Origin: Phycisphaerae bacterium
GTDB lineage: Bacteria; Planctomycetota; Phycisphaerae; UBA1845; PWPN01
DNA length: 6,852 bases
Reading direction: 5' to 3'
Assembly (NCBI GenBank): GCA_003557125.1
Contig: PWPN01000287.1
Span: 1 to 6,852 of the forward strand
Within the stretch, counting starts at the first letter, position 1; each line of letters begins with the position of its first letter. Shown piece after piece: positions 4,326 to 6,852 of the stretch. The notes below the pieces were generated by a model that ran no database searches, had not been told where the DNA came from, and worked only from the letters and a program-made list of their open reading frames with translations. A program made the position numbers and the translations under genes.

Positions 4326-4337
4326 GCCTTCGAAGGC
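4326..4337. repeat. Palindrome GCCTTCGAAGGC, copy 2
   Basis: A perfect 12-bp palindrome, the second copy of the 13-mer tgccttcgaaggc also found at 3661-3673. On the minus strand it is followed three bases later by the A/T tract of the promoter, so a terminator reading (palindrome then ATCGAAAAATTTT) is possible but poor. Confidence 0.75.
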
Positions 4338-4373
4338 CGCCGAGGCACCGTCACAGGCCCCAGCCGCCCAGAC

Positions 4374-4401
4374 ACGCCTTATTTCAGGCCTGCGAAGGCG
4401 T
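4374..4401 (-). terminator. Possible 3' hairpin after fusA
   Basis: A perfect 7-bp inverted repeat, ACGCCTT (4395-4401) and AAGGCGT (4374-4380) on the minus strand, starts 10 bases after the fusA stop and encloses a 14-base loop containing the palindrome CAGGCCTG. No U-run follows, so intrinsic termination is doubtful; it could stabilise or separate the fusA message from the S10 operon. Confidence 0.3.
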
Positions 4402-4411
4402 AAACGACGGA

Positions 4412-6526
4412 TTATACCAGAGAGAGGATGGATGCTGCAACATCAGCCGGCACCACGGCATAGTGTGACGGTTCCATACTCCAGCCGCCACGCCCCTGCG
4501 TCAGGCTTCGCAGGTCCGTCGCATACCCCAGCATCTCCCGCAGGGGCACCTGGGCATCGATCACCCGGCGGTCACCCCGGAGCCGGGTATCCGTCACCAC
4601 GCCCCGCCGACGCGAAAGATCGCTGCTGATGCCCCCGAAATAGGTCTCCGGCACGACGACCTGGACCTTCATGATCGGTTCCATCAGTGCCGGGCGAGCC
4701 GCCTCGGCCGCCCGGTCGAACGCCCGCCTGGACGCGGCATCAAAGGCGACCTCCGTACTGTCCACCTCGTGGGCATGGGCTTCCAGGACCGTGACTTTGA
4801 GATTCATCATCGGATTGCCGGCCAATACGCCCGTCCCGGCCGTATCAAGGACACCCTGCTCGACCGCCTCGGCCAAGTGCGTCGGAAGGGCCTCTTCGGG
4901 CAGGTCGTTCACGAAAAGGATGTGCTCCTGGCCCTCGGCCGGCTTGTACGGCTCGACCCGCAGTTTCACCCGTGCGTAATGCGTTCGGCCGCCGATCTGA
5001 CGATTGAATTCGTCCTCGCCCTCGCCGGCTGCACTCACCGTTTCCCGATAAGAAACCCGCGGCTTGCCGACGCGGACACCGACGTTCCAGGAGCGGCGGA
5101 GACGGTTGATCAATACCTCGAGATGCAGCTCGCCCATCCCGCTGATGAGCGTCTGGGCAGTCTCTTCATTGACGCGATACTGGAACGTGGGATTCTCGCG
5201 TGCGAGCATGCCCAACGCATCGAGGAGCTTGTCACGGTCGGCTGACGACTCCGGCTCGATCGACATCGAGATGACCGTTTCGGGGAACTCGATCCGCTCG
5301 AGCACGATGGGCTGTCGGGCATCGCAAAGCGTGTCCCCGGTCAAGGACTCCTTCAATCCGATCACTGCCACAAGTTCGCCCGCCTCGGCACGATCCAGTT
5401 GCTCGCGTCGCTTGGCGAAGATACGGAACATACGGCTGATGTTTTCTTTGCAGCCTCGGGCGGGATTGAACACGCGCGAGCCGGCCTTCAGCGTGCCTGA
5501 ATAGACCCGCACGAAATAGAGGTCCATCGGCTTATCGGCCACCACCTTGAAAACATAAGCTACGAGCGGGGCATTGGAAACGCACGGGCATTCGACGGAC
5601 TCTTCCTTCGTAATCTCGGGCGTTTTTTTCTTGGCACGCCCCCCCGCGGCGACCTGCTTGACGCCGGTGACAGCGGGAAGTTCGAGGGGCGAAGGCAGAT
5701 AGTCCAGCACGCCGTCCATGAGCCGATGGATCCCGACGCGCTGTAGGGCCGACCCGCAAAAGACCGGCTGAAGCTTATTGGCCAACGTCGCGGCCCGCAG
5801 GCCCGCTTTGAGTTCCTCGTTGGTAAGAGGCTCATCGTTGATGTACTTCTCCATCAACGCTTCGCAGGTCTCGGCTACCTGCTCCTCGAGCCGGTGGCGG
5901 GCGCGTCGGGCAGCGTGTTCGAGCTCGGCCGGGATCGGCTCCTCGCGGCCCGATGTCCCCTGCCGGCCCTCCGTGTAATAAACCGCGCGCATCGCGACCA
6001 GATCGATCAACCCCTCGAAGAAACTTTCGGCACCGATGGGGATCTGGACGGCGGCAGGCTGGGCGCCGAGCTGCTGGCGGATCGAATCGAAGGCTGACCC
6101 GAAGTCCGCGCCGATCTTGTCCATCTTGTTGATGAAGCACAGCCGCGGGACGCGATAGTGGTCCGCCTGGTGCCAGACGGTCTCGGACTGGGCCTCGACG
6201 CCCTCCTTGGCATCGAAGACGGCGATCATGCCGTCCAGGACGCGCAATGCCCGCTCGACCTCGGCTGTGAAGTCCACGTGACCGGGCGTGTCGATCAGGC
6301 AGATCATGTGATCGTGCCAGGGGAAGCTGACGGCCGCCGAGTAGATCGTGATGCCGCGCTCCTGTTCCTCCTGGTCGAAATCGGTCACCGTCGTGCCGTC
6401 GTCGACGAGCCCCATCTTATGGGTCTTGCCCGAAAAATAGAGCATCCCCTCGGTCGTGCTTGTCTTACCGGCATCGATGTGAGCAGCTATGCCTATGTTG
6501 CGCAACTTGGTCAGGTCGATCGACAC
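4412..6526 (-). CDS. fusA: Elongation factor G, EF-G2/spdEFG2-like GTPase domain
   Basis: EF-G is the ribosomal GTPase that promotes translocation and, with RRF, ribosome recycling. The 704-residue product has all five domains: GTPase with AHIDAGKT (15-22), RGIT (57-60), DTPGH (79-83, catalytic His83), NKMD (133-136) and GSA (258-260); domain II near 318-405; domain III with ISGMGELHLEV (461-471); domain IV about 490-612 with the loop HEVDS (His586 aligns with E. coli His583 at the tip); domain V to about 690 with GYATDLRSLTQGRG. The blocks TVTDF, FDAKEGVEAQ and CFINKMDK resemble mitochondrial EF-G2 and planctomycete EF-Gs as I remember them. A Lys-rich linker (298-301) precedes domain II. 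The start is GTG at 6526 with GGGAG (6536-6540) nine bases upstream. rpsG and tuf are not beside it. Confidence 0.97.
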   Translation of the reverse strand: MSIDLTKLRNIGIAAHIDAGKTSTTEGMLYFSGKTHKMGLVDDGTTVTDFDQEEQERGITIYSAAVSFPWHDHMICLIDTPGHVDFTAEVERALRVLDGMIAVFDAKEGVEAQSETVWHQADHYRVPRLCFINKMDKIGADFGSAFDSIRQQLGAQPAAVQIPIGAESFFEGLIDLVAMRAVYYTEGRQGTSGREEPIPAELEHAARRARHRLEEQVAETCEALMEKYINDEPLTNEELKAGLRAATLANKLQPVFCGSALQRVGIHRLMDGVLDYLPSPLELPAVTGVKQVAAGGRAKKKTPEITKEESVECPCVSNAPLVAYVFKVVADKPMDLYFVRVYSGTLKAGSRVFNPARGCKENISRMFRIFAKRREQLDRAEAGELVAVIGLKESLTGDTLCDARQPIVLERIEFPETVISMSIEPESSADRDKLLDALGMLARENPTFQYRVNEETAQTLISGMGELHLEVLINRLRRSWNVGVRVGKPRVSYRETVSAAGEGEDEFNRQIGGRTHYARVKLRVEPYKPAEGQEHILFVNDLPEEALPTHLAEAVEQGVLDTAGTGVLAGNPMMNLKVTVLEAHAHEVDSTEVAFDAASRRAFDRAAEAARPALMEPIMKVQVVVPETYFGGISSDLSRRRGVVTDTRLRGDRRVIDAQVPLREMLGYATDLRSLTQGRGGWSMEPSHYAVVPADVAASILSLV

Positions 6527-6691
6527 CGTACGAAACTCCCGAAGACAGACTCAGTCGAAACCCCAGGAAACAGAAAGTCATCAAAGGATATCGTAGAACC
6601 GCATCAGGGGCCAGCAGTATACGATCTGGGGTTGAACCGTACCGGCAACCCTGAATCGCTCCGGCGAACCCGACACATGCGACCCATGACC
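6527..6691 (-). other. Region upstream of fusA, with a hairpin
   Basis: There is no S7 or S12 gene here. On the plus strand gggttg (6629-6634) pairs with caaccc (6646-6651), with an inner ccg/cgg (6637-6639, 6643-6645) after an AA bulge. That is about nine base pairs and could be the 3' end signal of the upstream frame or part of the fusA leader. A -10-like TATACT (minus strand, 6616-6621) has no matching -35 at the proper distance. The fusA ribosome binding site is GGGAG at 6536-6540. Confidence 0.4.
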
Positions 6692-6852
6692 TCAGGATAC
6701 CGGCGGTGCATGCTCTTCCGCGGATGCCTCGACCACGAGCTGCTCGACGACCTCCGGACTCGGTCCGGCCAGCGTCGGCGGCCGGGATGCGAGCACGAAC
6801 CATGCACCGGGCACCGCCCAGAGCAACTGGACGATCCGCCCCATGAACGACA
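6692..6852 (-). CDS. Unidentified frame, open at the window edge, one hydrophobic segment
   Basis: On the minus strand a frame enters from the window edge and ends at a TGA (6692-6694). From the first visible ATG (6844) it gives 50 residues: MGRIVQLLWAVPGAWFVLAS, a hydrophobic stretch long enough for one membrane pass or a signal segment, then a Pro- and Glu-rich tail ending EEHAPPVS. Third codon positions are mostly G or C, as in the neighbouring genes, which favours real coding. It may be the C-terminus of a membrane protein or a small protein; I do not recognise it, and it is not S7, which often precedes fusA. A chance open frame in GC-rich DNA cannot be excluded. Confidence 0.4.
   Translation of the reverse strand, partial: SFMGRIVQLLWAVPGAWFVLASRPPTLAGPSPEVVEQLVVEASAEEHAPPVS

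Noticed and set aside
4326..4337. Palindrome followed by A/T tract as a strong intrinsic terminator for fusA
   Set aside because: Three bases plus a run of A separate the short palindrome from only four T, and the tract fits better as an UP element of the adjacent promoter.
4133..4375. Minus-strand open frame of 80 codons in the fusA-rpsJ spacer as a leader peptide or gene
   Set aside because: It would start upstream of the predicted promoter, has no ribosome binding site and a random-looking composition; the region is better explained as promoter plus structured leader.
6616..6645. Possible fusA promoter with -10 TATACT
   Set aside because: The -10-like box is good, but the nearest -35-like TTGCCG is 21 bp away, too far, and no other -35 fits. 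It remains a weak possibility only.
6465..6803. Minus-strand frame overlapping the fusA start (112 codons)
   Set aside because: It runs into the conserved N-terminus of EF-G in another frame and has no recognisable domain. The frame ending at 6692 is a better candidate for this stretch.

Overview
The window is a GC-rich bacterial ribosomal-protein locus in which every recognisable gene lies on the minus strand. Read in the direction of transcription (high to low coordinate) the order is: the tail of an unidentified open frame, fusA (EF-G), rpsJ (S10), rplC (L3), rplD (L4), rplW (L23), rplB (L2), rpsS (S19). The order from rpsJ to rpsS is the classical S10 operon; rplV should start just beyond base 1. 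The fusA-rpsJ adjacency without tuf, an EF-G whose GTPase domain resembles the planctomycete/mitochondrial EF-G2 type, and the L2 motif AHPMGGGEG suggest the Planctomycetota, possibly the Phycisphaerae side. That assignment comes from remembered family features, not from a search.

Regions: 6692-6852 holds a frame open at the window edge with one hydrophobic segment; 6527-6691 is the fusA upstream region; 4412-6526 is fusA with a GTG start; 4077-4411 is a 335-bp spacer with a near-consensus promoter (TTGACA, 16 bp, TACACT) under an A/T tract, followed by a leader of about 186 nt rich in inverted repeats; rpsJ is at 3765-4076; a 316-bp spacer follows; rplC is at 2792-3448; a 187-bp spacer follows; rplD is at 1948-2604; a 241-bp spacer follows; rplW is at 1395-1706; then 88 bp; rplB is at 437-1306; then 59 bp; rpsS is at 102-377; and 101 bp of spacer runs to the edge.

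The proteins work together in translation. S10 and S19 belong to the 30S head, L2, L3, L4 and L23 to the 50S subunit (peptidyl-transferase surroundings and exit tunnel), and EF-G drives translocation and/or ribosome recycling. The coding content is ordinary; the spacers are not. They are long for an S10 operon. In three of them a short direct repeat overlaps or abuts the stop codon of the upstream gene and recurs downstream (rpsJ 19-bp units, rplD 11-bp core inside a 14-bp-period array, rplW 16-bp duplication); rplB shows a weaker version. Perfect or near-perfect hairpins stand immediately before the ribosome binding sites of rpsJ and rplC, and another lies about 20 nt before that of rplW. The most promising undescribed element is the structured rpsJ leader, a candidate autoregulatory RNA for this operon.
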